Assembly (NCBI GenBank): GCA_033977485.1 | Contig: CM066987.1 | Coordinates: 51,897,033-51,961,032 of the forward strand | DNA: 64,000 nucleotides | Source of the DNA: Hydrangea macrophylla | Lineage: Eukaryota; Streptophyta; Magnoliopsida; Cornales; Hydrangeaceae | Direction: 5' to 3' | Shown here: one piece after another, positions 1 through 10,830 of the stretch | Layout of the letters: each line of letters starts with the position of its first letter | Numbering within the stretch: position 1 is the first letter of the stretch | Notes under the pieces: model-generated | Database searches by the model: none | Told to the model about the DNA's origin: nothing | Seen by the model: the letters and a program-made list of their open reading frames with translations, nothing else | Made by a program: the position numbers and the translations under genes

Positions 1-2137
1 GAATAATTTTGCAAGATTAAGTTCTATTTTGTGCACAAAGCACCTCAAGTCTAAAGATGAAGATGAAGAAATTTATAGGTTTATAAAACCCTCCAAACAA
101 GTGGTTACATATGTAATTTAAACACATCCTATTTAACATTCTAATAGTTACTAAAGTTATTATCAAACAAAGTTAACAAAGAGAGTGTCCGGTATGAAAT
201 TTGGTTACAAAAATAAGCTACTCATGTAGATCCCATGTAAAGTATGTCTTCAAAATTTTGTGCATTTGTAGGGTTAGCTAGATTGTTTGCATGATCAGAG
301 GGTGTAGCAGGGTGCATTATTTTATTTAAAGGAAAAAAAAATGAAGAAAAATTGGGCCTTGTTTGGAAATCTCCACACTTACCTATTTTTCAATTCAGTT
401 CTTCATCCAGAAAAATTATTTTTGAGTCATTAACCCCCCCCCCCCCCCCCCCCCCGTCATTTTTTCTTATAATTCTAAGACAAAATGATGCTTTTTATAA
501 TAATAATAAGTCTTTAATATGAACATTTCATCCAATTTGAATGTAATTTATAGCAAAAGGAAAATAACTAGAGACTTTAACATCCAATTATACACGTGTT
601 GCTAACACGCTTTTTGGTGACTGTCCAACCAGAAGTGTCGGACTGTAAAGTGTCCTATTCGGGCACTAAAACATATTAAGAAGATCCATTGAACATAGCC
701 TATATTTTTAAGAACAGGGACACAATTCACACTGGCCCACTCTACCTAAGAATCATTGCCTTTGTCAGCCTTTACCTGACCAACTACCTAATCCTATGCA
801 TGCTCAATTTAGCTAGGCAAACGAAGATTATATAGCAAATTCAGTTATAGCTCTCACCCAGTCCACCACTCCTAGCACTATTGGTTAGGTGATCATACTA
901 GATTGTGGCTTTTTTTGCTACTTCTACCTATATCTTATCAATTTGGCAGATTACCTTTATGGGAGATATTCCACTTCTCCATTATAAACGACTATTCGAT
1001 ATTTTTTTAATATTTATAGGCAACATTGTGAACCTGTAGAGGAATGTAATCTTGTGTGATGGTGATGGTTTTACATGTTGAGGCATATGATTTCAGGTTC
1101 TTATTGATTTGCTTTTTTTTTCTTTTTTTTTTTCCCCTGGTCTTGGTCTTTCTCAATTTGTTTCCAGTTAAGTTCAGTTCTGTGAATATCATTCCCGGGT
1201 AATCTTTGTAACTGATTTAGTATTCTTTGTGTTCTTTGAGTATGAATCCTAACTGCATCTTTACAGGGGAATTGTGGCCTGAATGGAAAGCCACTATATG
1301 TCCTTGTGGAGCCTCGTCAATAAGCAATTCTTTTCATGGTATCGTCCAACTGTTCTCTTTGCTTCAATGGTGTGTTTGGGATGGAGATATAAGATAGGAA
1401 ATAAAGAGGAAGGAGTAAAAGAAGGAAATAGGAGAAATATTATAAATCATACAACTTCCCTTTCTATTTTGTCCCCAATTTGAAACCAAACAGAAAAAAG
1501 GAATAGAGACTTTAATACTTTCCCTTCCTTTCTTTTTCTTTCCTCCCATTCCAGACAGTGTAAATGAATAAATTTTTTTATTCCAAAATTCAAATTTATT
1601 TGAAAATTTACACTCCTTTAGTTTTGTGAATTCGTTTAAATCACTATAAGTCTATAATCAATACAGATATGATATATATCCTAATTGGACGGAAGCTAAC
1701 AAATCCTTATTGTTACAACATCATAAAGTTTTCATTCCTTATAGATGGAGGGATATAAACTGTTTCTTTTTTTGTCACACATTAAATACTGCAACATGTA
1801 TGTTCTAGAAATCCCAATAAATGTGATTCTCACGATAAATCGAATCACACAATACACACAAACTCGTACATTTGTATACTTTTTCTCTTTTCTTTTTTCC
1901 TTTGCTTTTCCATGCATAACCACGTTCACATTCTCATACCTTAAATAGTTTTCTGACCTAGTATTTGGCATTTCTCCTTTTAGAAAGCCAGCTAATGTGC
2001 TAGCAAATTGAAGATGAGTTAGTTGGGAATACAGCTCTTCGTGAAATTTACAGAGTATAGGCATATTTAGCATCCCTCCATACCTCAGGCATGCAGGTTC
2101 CATTTTTGCATGAGAGTGCTCTATCACTGTCTTCATA
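1..2137. other. AT-rich intergenic DNA without a recognised gene
   Basis: Short open frames here have no recognisable domain, and none shows a convincing start or codon pattern. The stretch contains a pure C run at 434-455 and many A/T runs. I saw no tRNA, rRNA or transposon end in it. It is probably old, decayed repeat DNA. Confidence 0.5.
434..455. repeat. poly-C tract, 22 C
   Basis: An uninterrupted run of 22 C, flanked by TTAA on the left and GTCATTTTT on the right. Such a long C homopolymer is rare in AT-rich plant DNA, and its exact length is unreliable in most sequencing data. Confidence 0.9.
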
Positions 2138-2558
2138 CAGGGGCGGACCCAGGATTTTTGGTCGGGGGGGCCTAAATTATACGGGGCTTCAGGGGCAGCG
2201 CCCCCGAGGCGAATTTTATTAGGTCTACTTGTACACAATTATGTGTAGAAGTGTAAAATTAGTTTAACATCCCTAGTTTGGGGTAAATCATGTAATTTTA
2301 GGGGGTCTATTCACTCTATTTCTAAAACTTGTAATATACTACATATAAATTTAGAATTTTCAAAAGTCCAGGGGAGCCTGTGACTAAAACCTATAAAATA
2401 TTGTATGTAAATCAAGAATTTTTTAAAGTCTAGGGGGGCCTGTGTGAATTTTAGGAGGGCTATTTGTAAAATCTGAAAAACATTACAGGTAATTATATAA
2501 TTTTTAAAAGTCCAGGGGGGGCCTATGCCACCCCTGGGTATAGTGTAGATACGCCACT
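2138..2558. mobile_element. hAT-like MITE, about 420 bp
   Basis: The left end reads CAGGGGCGGACCCAGG, a form typical of hAT ends. The right end carries CCCTGGG followed by ACGCCACT, a degraded inverted counterpart. The flanks TCTTCATA (2130-2137) and AATTCATA (2559-2566) agree at 6 of 8 bases, as an aged 8-bp hAT target duplication would. Inside are about three loosely repeated units of roughly 80 bp built around AAAGTCCAGGGGGGCCTGTG-like text. There is no coding capacity. Assignment to hAT rests on the end sequence and duplication length only. Confidence 0.5.
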
Positions 2559-2627
2559 AATTCATACACCGGTCTAATCATGGTTTTGTGAAAACACGTT
2601 TACAAATAGGCACCAAAACGACAAGTA

Positions 2628-2747
2628 TGTTAGGATCTTGTCCCACATCGACTAATTATGGGATTGGTTGGCAGTTTTTTTTTAACTCCTAGGCACCCTC
2701 GCCTTGCAAACCATCAAGGGTGAGTTCTACCTAGTGGGTTCAAAACA
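2628..2747 (+). repeat. TRIM 5' LTR
   Basis: A 120-bp repeat from TGTTAGG to CAAAACA. It aligns with 2898-3018 over its whole length with about 20 differences and a small indel near GCAAACC/GCAAGCCGG. Confidence 0.75.
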
Positions 2748-2897
2748 AATGGTGCCAAGCAGGCACCACGAACGTAGTATGGGATGCGGTTTCGCGGCTG
2801 CGTTGCGGATGGGGCCACCTGGGGAGGACAGCTACCCGAGGTGGGATCCGCGAAGTCACTCAGGTGGGCAATTGTGGAATTATGGATCGAGGTGGAT

Positions 2898-3018
2898 TGT
2901 TAGGATCTTATCCCACAGTGACTAATTGTGTGATTGGTTGGCGGTTTATTAACTCTTAGGCGCCTTCTTCTTGCAAGCCGGTTTTCAAGGGTGAGTTCTC
3001 CTTGGTGGGTTCGAAACA
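2898..3018 (+). repeat. TRIM 3' LTR
   Basis: A 121-bp repeat from TGTTAGG to CGAAACA, the partner of 2628-2747. It is preceded by a short purine tract. Confidence 0.75.
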
Positions 3019-3477
3019 ATGTGTTAGTATAGTGATGCAAATGAGGACGTATCACTATTGCATTCAACATTTCCAGTCATTCAAATTGAATAAATATTGT
3101 ATTTGGTGTATTTGTACTCCTTTTGACACTTGCTCTTAAATTTTTATGTGTAGTATCATCTTCAAGGAGCTAAGATGGCAGCAGTTTATGAATGTTTGGA
3201 AAGTGGACTTACATTTACCAGCATACCCTCCTGACCTGGGCTTTGGATGTATAAAATTTCCCAGGTCAGTTTGGGGATTGGTAAAGAAAAAGACTCACTA
3301 AAAATGTTGAGAAGGTCTTCTCGGCACTCGCTTTCCGAACTAGTCCACTCTAAACTCGGCTGCCAGTGCTTCTTACATGGAGGGGTGCTTTTGCAATACC
3401 ATTGTTGTAAATCTCTCTCTTCGTTAGAATGTTTCTTCTTCTGCTGCTGCTCCCTTTTTTTTTTCATAGGGTTTTTT

Positions 3478-3513
3478 CTTCTTCTTCTTCTTCTTCTTCT
3501 TCTTCTTCTTCTT
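3478..3513. repeat. (CTT)n microsatellite
   Basis: About twelve CTT units in a row, preceded by a pyrimidine-rich stretch. The open frames seen here on both strands are low-complexity (poly-Leu, poly-Lys) artefacts. Confidence 0.9.
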
Positions 3514-3672
3514 GTACTTCAGTAATTTTAAAGAATTAAGTGGACCTTTACTTTGGAAGCATTTAACTTCTTGTTTTTTGATCTGTCTTAGCATGTCATG
3601 TAACAATAGTTGTAAATTATTTAAGAGAATTATGAAATCCTTCTAACCTTTCTAAGAAGTTAAATGAAATAT

Positions 3673-3813
3673 TACAAGTCACTCAAGCTACCAAGGCGTT
3701 GAGTGCCTGTTGTGGTACACCCATGTGGTGTTTTGTTGTCCCTCCTGTGATGAGGGTGGTTGTCCCCCTATGTTGAGGGTGAAGGTTCGAGTCTGGTACA
3801 AGTCACTCAAGCT
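3673..3813 (+). mobile_element. SINE-like retroposon with 17-bp flanking duplication
   Basis: The 17-bp sequence TACAAGTCACTCAAGCT occurs perfectly at 3673-3689 and 3797-3813, flanking a 107-bp insert. Just before the right copy the insert contains GGTTCGAGTC, which fits the pol III B box of tRNA-derived SINEs. A convincing A box was not found and there is no A tail. A SINE fragment is therefore one reading; a local segmental duplication is the other. Confidence 0.4.
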
Positions 3814-3923
3814 TCCTCCAAAGGCAACAAAGGATGACGGAAATCAAAGACGGTGCAATAAAAAGATACCTAAATTAACTAGATTCCATTGAGACAATTG
3901 GAAGAACATTATAAATACGCAAC

Positions 3924-4199
3924 GAAAAGTTATTCAATGAGTCCGTCATGCCACGTTAGTATGTTGACGTGGTGTGACCATTTAATTTCAACTACTCATT
4001 TGCTCCTTCCTTCTAGGGAGATCATGATAAGTGGTTAGTAGAATTTTAAATTTTGAATCTGGAACCACTTGCTATGATCCCCTTAGAAGGAGGGGGCAAG
4101 TGAGTAGTTGGGATTTGGGATTAAATGGTCACGCCATGTTAACATGACCACCACGTCAGCATGTTGACGTGGCGTGACGGGCTCACTGAATAATTTCTC
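3924..4199. mobile_element. Foldback MITE of Mutator type, 276 bp
   Basis: The element is nearly all inverted repeat. Its left arm, starting GAAAAGTTATTCAATGAG, is matched by the reverse complement of its right arm, starting GAGAAATTATTCAGTGAG, and the match continues for more than 100 bp through GACGTGG motifs. The flanks ATACGCAAC (3915-3923) and ACAAGCAAC (4200-4208) agree at 7 of 9 bases, consistent with a 9-bp Mutator target duplication. Related half-copies occur near 20680-20730 and 21260-21350. Confidence 0.7.
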
Positions 4200-4795
4200 A
4201 CAAGCAACATCTAATGGTCTTGCCTATGAATTTGAATGGAGCCATTAGGTGTATAGAGCAATTTAATCGAGAAATTCATCACTTTGAACTATTCTATTGA
4301 GAAAAAAACGAGAAACTTCATCTTTTTCATTATAGTGGATGGTTTTAAGCATATTTTCAAATGGTATCATTCAAGACGATAATGCTTATGTCTAAATTAC
4401 TAAATTTCAAATCCTTTCTTTATATATTGATATTGATGATTCGCCAGCGCATCTAAGGGTCAGTTGAGAAAGATTTTGTATTAGCGGATCTGTGATTGCC
4501 AAGAGCTGCCCTTAGGTTAATTATGGTAATGGCTATAAGGCCATGAGGGGCAAAAAGGTCATATAACAAAGTGTGGTCTCATTTGACAGTCTAATCGTTG
4601 AGTTTTTGACGGCCAAATAAACAGAGGGGGTGTTAGTGTCAAATTGTTTTACATGAGGGGGTCAGTTTGTTCAAAAAAAAAAAAAGATTAGGGGGTATTA
4701 GTGAAAACTGGTGATAGTAGAGGGGGTGTTTACATAATTTATCCCAAAAATAAAAAAGTCAGACACGCAAATCATAGCTCTGAATCGTATACAAA
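4200..4795. other. Non-coding; possible isolated MULE-type terminus at 4580-4746
   Basis: Read on the minus strand from 4746, the text starts GGGATAAATTATGTAAACAC and continues with several CCCCCT blocks. This style resembles other MULE termini in this window (20012 and 21731). No matching opposite end was found to the left, so it may be a lone terminus. No gene was seen. Confidence 0.3.
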
Positions 4796-4823
4796 CTAGT
4801 CGATACCCCGTGCAATGCACGGG
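4796..4823 (-). mobile_element. Candidate Helitron 3' terminus (hairpin plus CTAG)
   Basis: On the minus strand a GC-rich hairpin CCCGTGC-ATT-GCACGGG is followed about 8 nt later by CTAG and then T. Helitron 3' ends have a short hairpin followed by CTRR. The element would extend to the right. Its 5' end is not established; a Helitron-like 5' end in the same orientation lies at 18242. Confidence 0.4.
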
Positions 4824-4845
4824 TTGTACGGGCCTTGAACACATA

Positions 4846-4935
4846 GGTCATGTTTGGTACGCATGAATGAAATGAGTTGGGAATGGAATGAAACATGAAT
4901 GGAATAGGAATGACCATTTCATTCAGAGTTTTCTG
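4846..4935 (+). repeat. GTTTGGT-type DNA transposon end (left)
   Basis: The text ATGTTTGGTACGCATGAATG and the GGAATG-rich sequence after it resemble, in inverted orientation, 9660-9862, where the minus strand reads GGGTATGTTTGGTGGACC. GTTTGGT ends with GGAATG repeats are common in plant DNA transposons. Whether the two belong to a single 5-kb element is not shown. Confidence 0.3.
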
Positions 4936-5009
4936 CCAAAGTAGTACTAATGTTAAAAATAAATCTCAATCTAGTACTGTTAGGCAAATAGTTCTTACTA
5001 TAGTATTCT

Positions 5010-5083
5010 TTTGATCACATCACAGTTAATCCTGAGAAGTTAAGTATTTGATCACATCACAGTTAATCCTGAGAAGTTAAGTA
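5010..5083. repeat. 37-bp perfect tandem duplication
   Basis: A 37-bp unit that starts TTTGATCACATCACAG and ends GAAGTTAAGTA occurs twice, head to tail, at 5010-5046 and 5047-5083. It lies directly before the LINE-like insert. It could be a recent slippage or an insertion-associated duplication. Confidence 0.85.
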
Positions 5084-5884
5084 AAGATGGGTCTTGCTGA
5101 GGAGCTTCTCTCTCTAGGACTTTCCTAGAGAGAGAGTAGAGATGGGTTTTGGCTTTTAACCTAGCAGCCGCCTTCCCCTCTTCTTCTCCAGTCTCCCCAC
5201 TGGTTCGGCCTGTCTTGCCTCTCAATCTCCTTCCTCCTTTCACTCCCTTTTGTCCTGTTTCATATAAAGCCTTGTTTGGCTTCTCCACTTCCTATGTGAA
5301 GTTGTCCCCTTCCTTTGTGGAGGATGTTTAGGGAATCTCCTTCCCTATTTTTTTGATCTTGTCTTGTTCCTTTTTCTTTTACTGTCAGGCATCTCTTTGG
5401 GTTCAAGATGATAGATGTAGGCCAGACCAGTCTTGAAACAGTAGATTGGCTTTTTGGTCTTCATTGGGACTTGATTGGTGGCTTTGGAGCTCTCTTCTAC
5501 CGCTGTGCAACTTTCCATGGTTCAATCTTTGTTACCATGGAAACTTTTCTAGCAACTTTGGTTGCCCCCTTTGGTGAAGTTTCTTCACTTGTTTGGGCTT
5601 GGCTTTATGTCATCTTCTTTCTTCAGGTGGTCTATACCATCTCCAAGGTTGAAGTTGCCCTGGGTTCGGGTCTTCTCGCCGCAGCGGCCCTCGTGACGCA
5701 TTGGTGGTGTTCTCGTGCAGCTAACGGAGTGTTCTGTGGTCGCTTATGCTTCCCTTTCTATTGTTCCTTTAGTTGTTTTGCTTCTCTGTTTTTCCTTTCT
5801 TTTCTGTTTGTTGTTTGTATTGTGATCTTTGTAATGTTTGGTTTTTATTAATGAATCTTAGTTTCTGAGCAAAAAAAAAAAAAG
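5084..5884 (+). mobile_element. LINE-like or other polyadenylated retroposon, about 800 bp
   Basis: The insert ends in an A run (5871-5883) that follows TAATGAATCTTAGTTTCTGAG, in the manner of plant LINE 3' tails. AAGTAAA is found on both sides, which may be a short target duplication. An open frame at 5408-5851 (147 codons, rich in Phe, Leu and Val with several hydrophobic runs) resembles no protein I recognise and may be chance. The region is markedly richer in G+C than its surroundings. A processed pseudogene or truncated LINE are both possible. Confidence 0.4.
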
Positions 5885-7420
5885 TAAAACTTCCATGTGT
5901 AAGAGACTCACATGTAGAATATTTTTTAACAAGATAAAAAAATTGCTCAATCTTCTTCTACTTTATTTTTTTTTCTTTTTTACTTTATTTATTTATTTTT
6001 TAGATTACATATAACGACAACCAGAATTATCTCATTGAAAAGTTAAAATTCCATTAGAGTGAGCCGCCCTGCCCCAACCATTACTCTAATGCTCTGATTG
6101 GTTTGTGAATTTAAAAAATGAAAGGAAGTTTAAGAGAAATTAAGAAGAAAAATTAGTTTCCTCGTGATTTCCTTTTTATTTTATTTCATGCTTAAACAAC
6201 ATTGAAAATGAAATATTTTCAAAATGTAATTGCAAAAGCAAGAACAAAAAAGAGAAGGAAAATAACTAAGAAAATTCAAAATCTTTATTTTTTATCTTAG
6301 CTTAATTATTTATTTTTCCTTCCTATTTTCCTCATCGTTTTCATTGGTAATGAAACAAATGAAAATGATTCCTCTATATTTTTTCCTTTTCTCCCACTAA
6401 ATGTATGAACCAAATAAAGTCAAAATAAACCAGGTAATTTGTATTTCTTGGGGATGCCATAAATTCTCAATCTATGAGAGTGGCATAGACTCAAAATGGT
6501 AAAATTAATAGTCCCTTCTAATTGTACAACGTGGTAAGCTTCATAAATTACTAATTTTAGAACATTTTAGTGAGACTGTTAATAAAGTTTGAGATTGGAT
6601 TTGAGTACGTAATTCTATTCTACCCAAATTTGAATTTCAAGTGCTTTGTCAGTTGGACTACATGCAATAGTATGTGGTACCAACGATTACTGCCATAACA
6701 TGCAGTGCAATGTCAAAAGCATTTGGGAAAAAAAGAAAAGAAATTAAGCATATAATTGCTTCTTCTTCTTTTTTTTTCGAAGAGTTGTGGAGAGATAAGT
6801 TTGTCTTTTAGTAATCATACTTTAATCCTCAACCTATTATATGGGAATTATATACCCATCCCACAACATAATCACACAATTTTTAGAACTCAAGAAATCC
6901 AAAATTATCATGTTTTTATTTTAAAAAATTTAAATAAAAATTGCTCAGAGACTTTGCCTCCAAACCCCCAAGTAAATATGCCCCCTAAGATCAAATCATG
7001 GTTTCCGCCCCTGTATAGCATAATACAATCTTTTACTGCGAATTGGTTACTAAAAATTCATAACTGACCATAGTTTGAGTTCTTCCCATGGTGACTATTT
7101 CTTTCTTTTTCTTTTCGTTTCATCTTTTTTAAGAGAGTATTTGGGGGTGGGGGAAGAAGGAGGAACTGAATAAAGAAGAGGGAGAAGTCAAAGAGATAAA
7201 AGTTCACGAATTTGTGTAAGTCTCAACGTAATTTGTGTGTATATAAAATATATATGCATAAGTAGATGTATTGTAAGTAGGTTTTTTTTTTTTTATAGAA
7301 TATTAGTGGTAAATACCTCAAATTGAATAGTCTAACTCTATAGCCCACCCCGTCTTTTATTTTCCCCAAAACTCCTTTATTGGTACAACTGAACCACCTT
7401 AACTCCTTTGACCTAATTAA
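5885..7420. other. AT-rich DNA without a recognised gene
   Basis: Mostly A/T-rich text with poly-T runs. The 103-codon open frame at 6756-7067 has no domain I recognise and reads like translated AT-rich DNA. Confidence 0.4.
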
Positions 7421-7760
7421 TTGACTAATACATGGACCGAAATACCCCTACACTATTATGTAGAGTTAGAAATTGGAATACAGAGAGAGAGAGAGAGAGG
7501 AAGAAATGGGTCTGTGGTCAACATTTGCCACCACCGCAGCCATCACCGACGACGGAGACCACCACCATCTCCGACCAATTGTGTGTGTCCGACGTTAGCG
7601 AATCGACTTCTGCTTTTGCATCTCCGGCGGTGACCATCGCCGAACTTTGCCGCTGATGCACCTCCAGCCACCACCATCGCCCAATCACCACCGACCACTG
7701 TCTAACCTATGATCTGTGTTCATCTCGATGTTCGAATGCCTCTGATTTGATTAAAAAAAA
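7421..7760 (+). other. GC-richer block, possible captured exon fragment
   Basis: A (GA)n run at 7483-7500 is followed by about 200 bp of CCACCACCG/CCGACGA-rich sequence, open in two overlapping frames (7421-7633 and 7432-7656). The composition is unlike the flanks and resembles a 5' leader plus first exon of a plant gene. No protein family was recognised and both frames end within 250 bp. It could be a gene fragment carried by a transposon. Confidence 0.25.
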
Positions 7761-8224
7761 AGTTCTAGATTTTTAGTGGAATTGTAAGATGATTTGAAGA
7801 TAGTAAAATGAAATAGCAGTTAAGGATCGGCATCGAAGAGATCAGGGGTTTCGAAGTGAATGGAAGATCAATGCTTCAGTAAAAAGCATTGATTTTTCTT
7901 TTTCTTTTTCTTTCTAGATTTGGCAGTTTGTTCAATGTTTCAGTAAAAAAAAAAAAAAAGAAAAAAAAAAGAAAAATTTAGAGTTATTTGCGTTCTGGAA
8001 TGGAAGTGAAGCCATTGTTTGACTTGGAGATTTGAAGTTACACACCTAGTTGGTTTTTGATGGCCCACTCTTGCTGTACACATGATTTACATTGAATTAA
8101 ATGGGATGTGATCATACGTGAAGGTCATGATGAATGGTTCCATGCTTCCATTTTTTTTTCCAATCTATTTCAGGTATGAACCGTCATTGGGCATTTTGAC
8201 GCCTCTTCATCATTGTGTTTATGT

Positions 8225-8935
8225 TTTGACAAACTGGGTATGTGAAATTAAATCTGGGTATGTGAAATTTCACATAACTCGTTTTGAGAAATTCTATCTC
8301 ATAGTCTGGTTATGTGAAATTTCACATAACTAGTTTTGAGAACTTTATAGTTACGTGAAATTTCACATAATATTTATGAGAAATTTAAAATTTTACAGGC
8401 TTTATTTACGCGAATTTCACATAATTAGTTCTTAGAAATTTATAGCTATGTGAAATTTTTGTTTAACAAATTTTACTTTTAATCAGTTATGTGAAATTTC
8501 ACATGACTTTTTGTGTTGGCAAGTTATGTGTAATTTCACCTTACTTTTTATTTTCACAAATTTCACGTAGTTAGTTGTGTGAAATTTCATATGACTTTTT
8601 TTTTTCACAAATTTCATATAGATAGTTGTATGAAATTTCATATGACCTTTTTCTTTTCACAAATTTCACATAATCAGTTATGTGAAATTTCACATGACTT
8701 TTTCTGTTGGTAAGTTATGTGCAATTTTACATAACTTTTTATTTTCCCAAATTTCACATAGCTAGTTATGCGAAATTTCATATGACCTTTTCTTTTTACA
8801 AATTTCACATAGAAAGTTGTCTGAAACTTCACATAACTTTTTTCTTTTCACAAATTTTATATAGCTAGTTCCGTGAAATTTCACACAACTTTTTTAAGTT
8901 TGTGTGAAATTTCAGACAACTTTTTTTTTCAGAAT
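8225..8935. repeat. Array of the palindrome GTGAAATTTCAC
   Basis: More than ten perfect or near-perfect copies of TATGTGAAATTTCACATA or its core occur over about 700 bp, separated by T-rich spacers such as TTTTTCTTTTCACAAA. Each unit is self-complementary. The units drift by single substitutions, and the spacing varies between about 35 and 80 bp, so this is not a simple satellite. The same core recurs at 19075-19125. No coding sequence overlaps it. Confidence 0.8.
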
Positions 8936-10713
8936 TTTATAGCGACAATGGTACTTGTTTGATAGATCTCGTCGAATAGATTCTAAAAATATAAATTTTG
9001 CAAAAAAATAATTTATGGATTGAAAGTTATGGATTTTTAAAGTTTGAAAAAAAAAAAAACAAAACAACTTTGGTCTGAGTGACTACATATAATAAAAGTT
9101 AATTGAAGAATTCAGTTGCAAATGAGAGTATGCAAATGAGAGTGTGCTGGAAATTTGGAACGAAGAATACCGAATAGTCGAATACGTCACTGTGCACGTG
9201 ATGGGCAATTTTGTCCCAAGAAATTTCAATTGACCTTTCTCTTAAATGATTTTGCGTGTGGAGTTGGCACAAAAAAAGTACAATATTTAGGATTTTACAC
9301 TAATTATCCCATTTTTTTTATTATAAATTTTTAATGACTTGGCAAAGAAACACTATAATGGGAATTATTTACCCCATAGTACTAATTTGGGAATTTGTTT
9401 TAAAACTAATGCTATTTTGGTAGTAAACTCTTTCATTCATATGTTTAGCTACATACCTAAGAATGGAATGACATTAAATTTTAATTGAATATTCAAAATA
9501 TTTAATAAATTTATATTAGTAAAAAAACATTAAATTTAGATAGCAAAAAGGAAAGATAAGAAGATTAAATAAAGAACAAAGGAAAGTTTAAAAAGTTGAC
9601 ATTACCATATCAGATTAAATAAAGAAAAGAAGGAAAGTTGGAAAATATTGACATAACCATATATAGTCATTCAATTAGGAATGGAATGGGCATTCCTTAG
9701 GTTCTGAAAATGAATGTCTATTCCTACTTCAATAGGAATCACATTCCAAAAAGGAATGGTCATTCCATTATATTTGATCATACCAAACATGGTAATAGAA
9801 TGGACTTAAGAATGGTAATTCCATTCCGGGGTTCATTCCGGTCCACCAAACATACCCATAGTGTGTAAGGACCTTGATCCTTACTGTAACAATCTTTTCT
9901 TTAATTGGAATTTTACACAGAATTGAAGAAAAGAATATACGGAAAGATAGATAGAGAGCGAATCATAATAGAATTTTATTAACAATTTCACAGATAGATA
10001 TCTGAGATTCGCAAAACATACTTTGTATACTACTTAGCATAGCTCGAATATAACACCTAATCAATTATTGATCAATACATGGTGCAACTTGTTGTAACTA
10101 ACATTCCAGTTGGATATGCAGAAAGACAACTTTAGGTGCCCTTCAAAACAGTGTCGTGACACTTAAGACTGCGTCTCCAAAATTTAGATTTGAACTTCTT
10201 TCTATGAAATGATGTCTTCTCTCATGTCTTTAACCCTGCTCCTAAAATCTACTGAACAGTGACCATGACATAGTGTCAAACTGTTCAGAACCAAAATGTT
10301 ATGCAAGGATACGAATGGCAAAGCTAAACATGTAAAAGTAAATTTTTTTTCCACAAAGTAGTTTAAGTAAAGAATCCAAACCATCACAATTAAAAAGATG
10401 AAGCAGGTAGAAGAAACATAGAAATAGTTAAGCATTATCAAGGAAAAAAATGTAGTGGGTAAATAAATGCAAAGACGAAAAAATCCATTGAAGAAAATGA
10501 AAATTAACTAATGGTAACCTTTCAGCATAGTGTTTTGGATTTTATTTTGTGACCTCTAATAAGGTCAACATAAGGAGTACTTGCATAACCAAAAACAGTG
10601 AGGTATACACTTATGAAGGAAAAATGATAATAATCTACATATAGAATGTCAAGTCCCAAAGAGAATCTTCCAAGTCTCATCAAAACATATCTTTACAATT
10701 AATGGTGGCCTTT

Positions 10714-10723
<10 letters not shown>
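8936..10723. other. Non-coding; GGAATG-rich transposon end at 9660-9862
   Basis: No gene recognised. 9660-9862 carries repeated GGAATGGNNATTCC-like inverted text and ends at GTCCACCAAACATACCC, the reverse form of the element end near 4846. The remaining sequence is A/T-rich. Confidence 0.4.
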
Positions 10724-10744
<21 letters not shown>

Positions 10745-10747
10745 GGG
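10724..10747. repeat. poly-G tract, 24 G, after 13 T
   Basis: A pure run of 24 G directly following 13 T, and directly abutting the left end of the MULE that starts about 10747. Its exact length is unreliable. Confidence 0.9.
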
Positions 10748-10830
10748 TAAATTACATTGATCTCCCCTGAGGTTTGGATTAATTATATGGACCTCCCCTC
10801 TAGTTTGAGAAATTACAATGACCTCCCTTG
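10747..10830 (+). repeat. MULE left terminal inverted repeat
   Basis: 84 bp matching the inverted right end at 16271-16354, starting GTAAATTACATTGATCTCCC. Confidence 0.8.

Larger units (their letters stand above)
2628..3018 (+). mobile_element. TRIM (miniature LTR retrotransposon), 391 bp
   Basis: Two direct repeats of about 120 bp (2628-2747 and 2898-3018) both start TGTTAGGATCTT and end in AAACA, giving the TG...CA ends of LTRs. They enclose 150 bp. Directly after the first repeat is TGGTGCCAAGC, a degraded primer-binding-like site. Directly before the second is a purine stretch, ATCGAGGTGGA, as a polypurine tract. No protein is encoded. This matches the definition of terminal-repeat retrotransposons in miniature. 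No clear 5-bp target duplication was found (AAGTA against ATGTG), so the copy is old or rearranged. The short open frame at 2704-2925 is only a shadow of this element. Confidence 0.78.

Noticed and set aside
2704..2925. 73-codon ORF
   Set aside because: It overlaps the TRIM element, including its primer site and second LTR border.
3186..3606. Lys-rich and Leu-rich ORFs
   Set aside because: They are low-complexity translations of the (CTT)n run and its flanks.
5408..5851. 147-codon ORF as a membrane protein gene
   Set aside because: Hydrophobic composition comes from T-rich DNA; it lies in a polyadenylated retroposon-like insert and no family is recognised.
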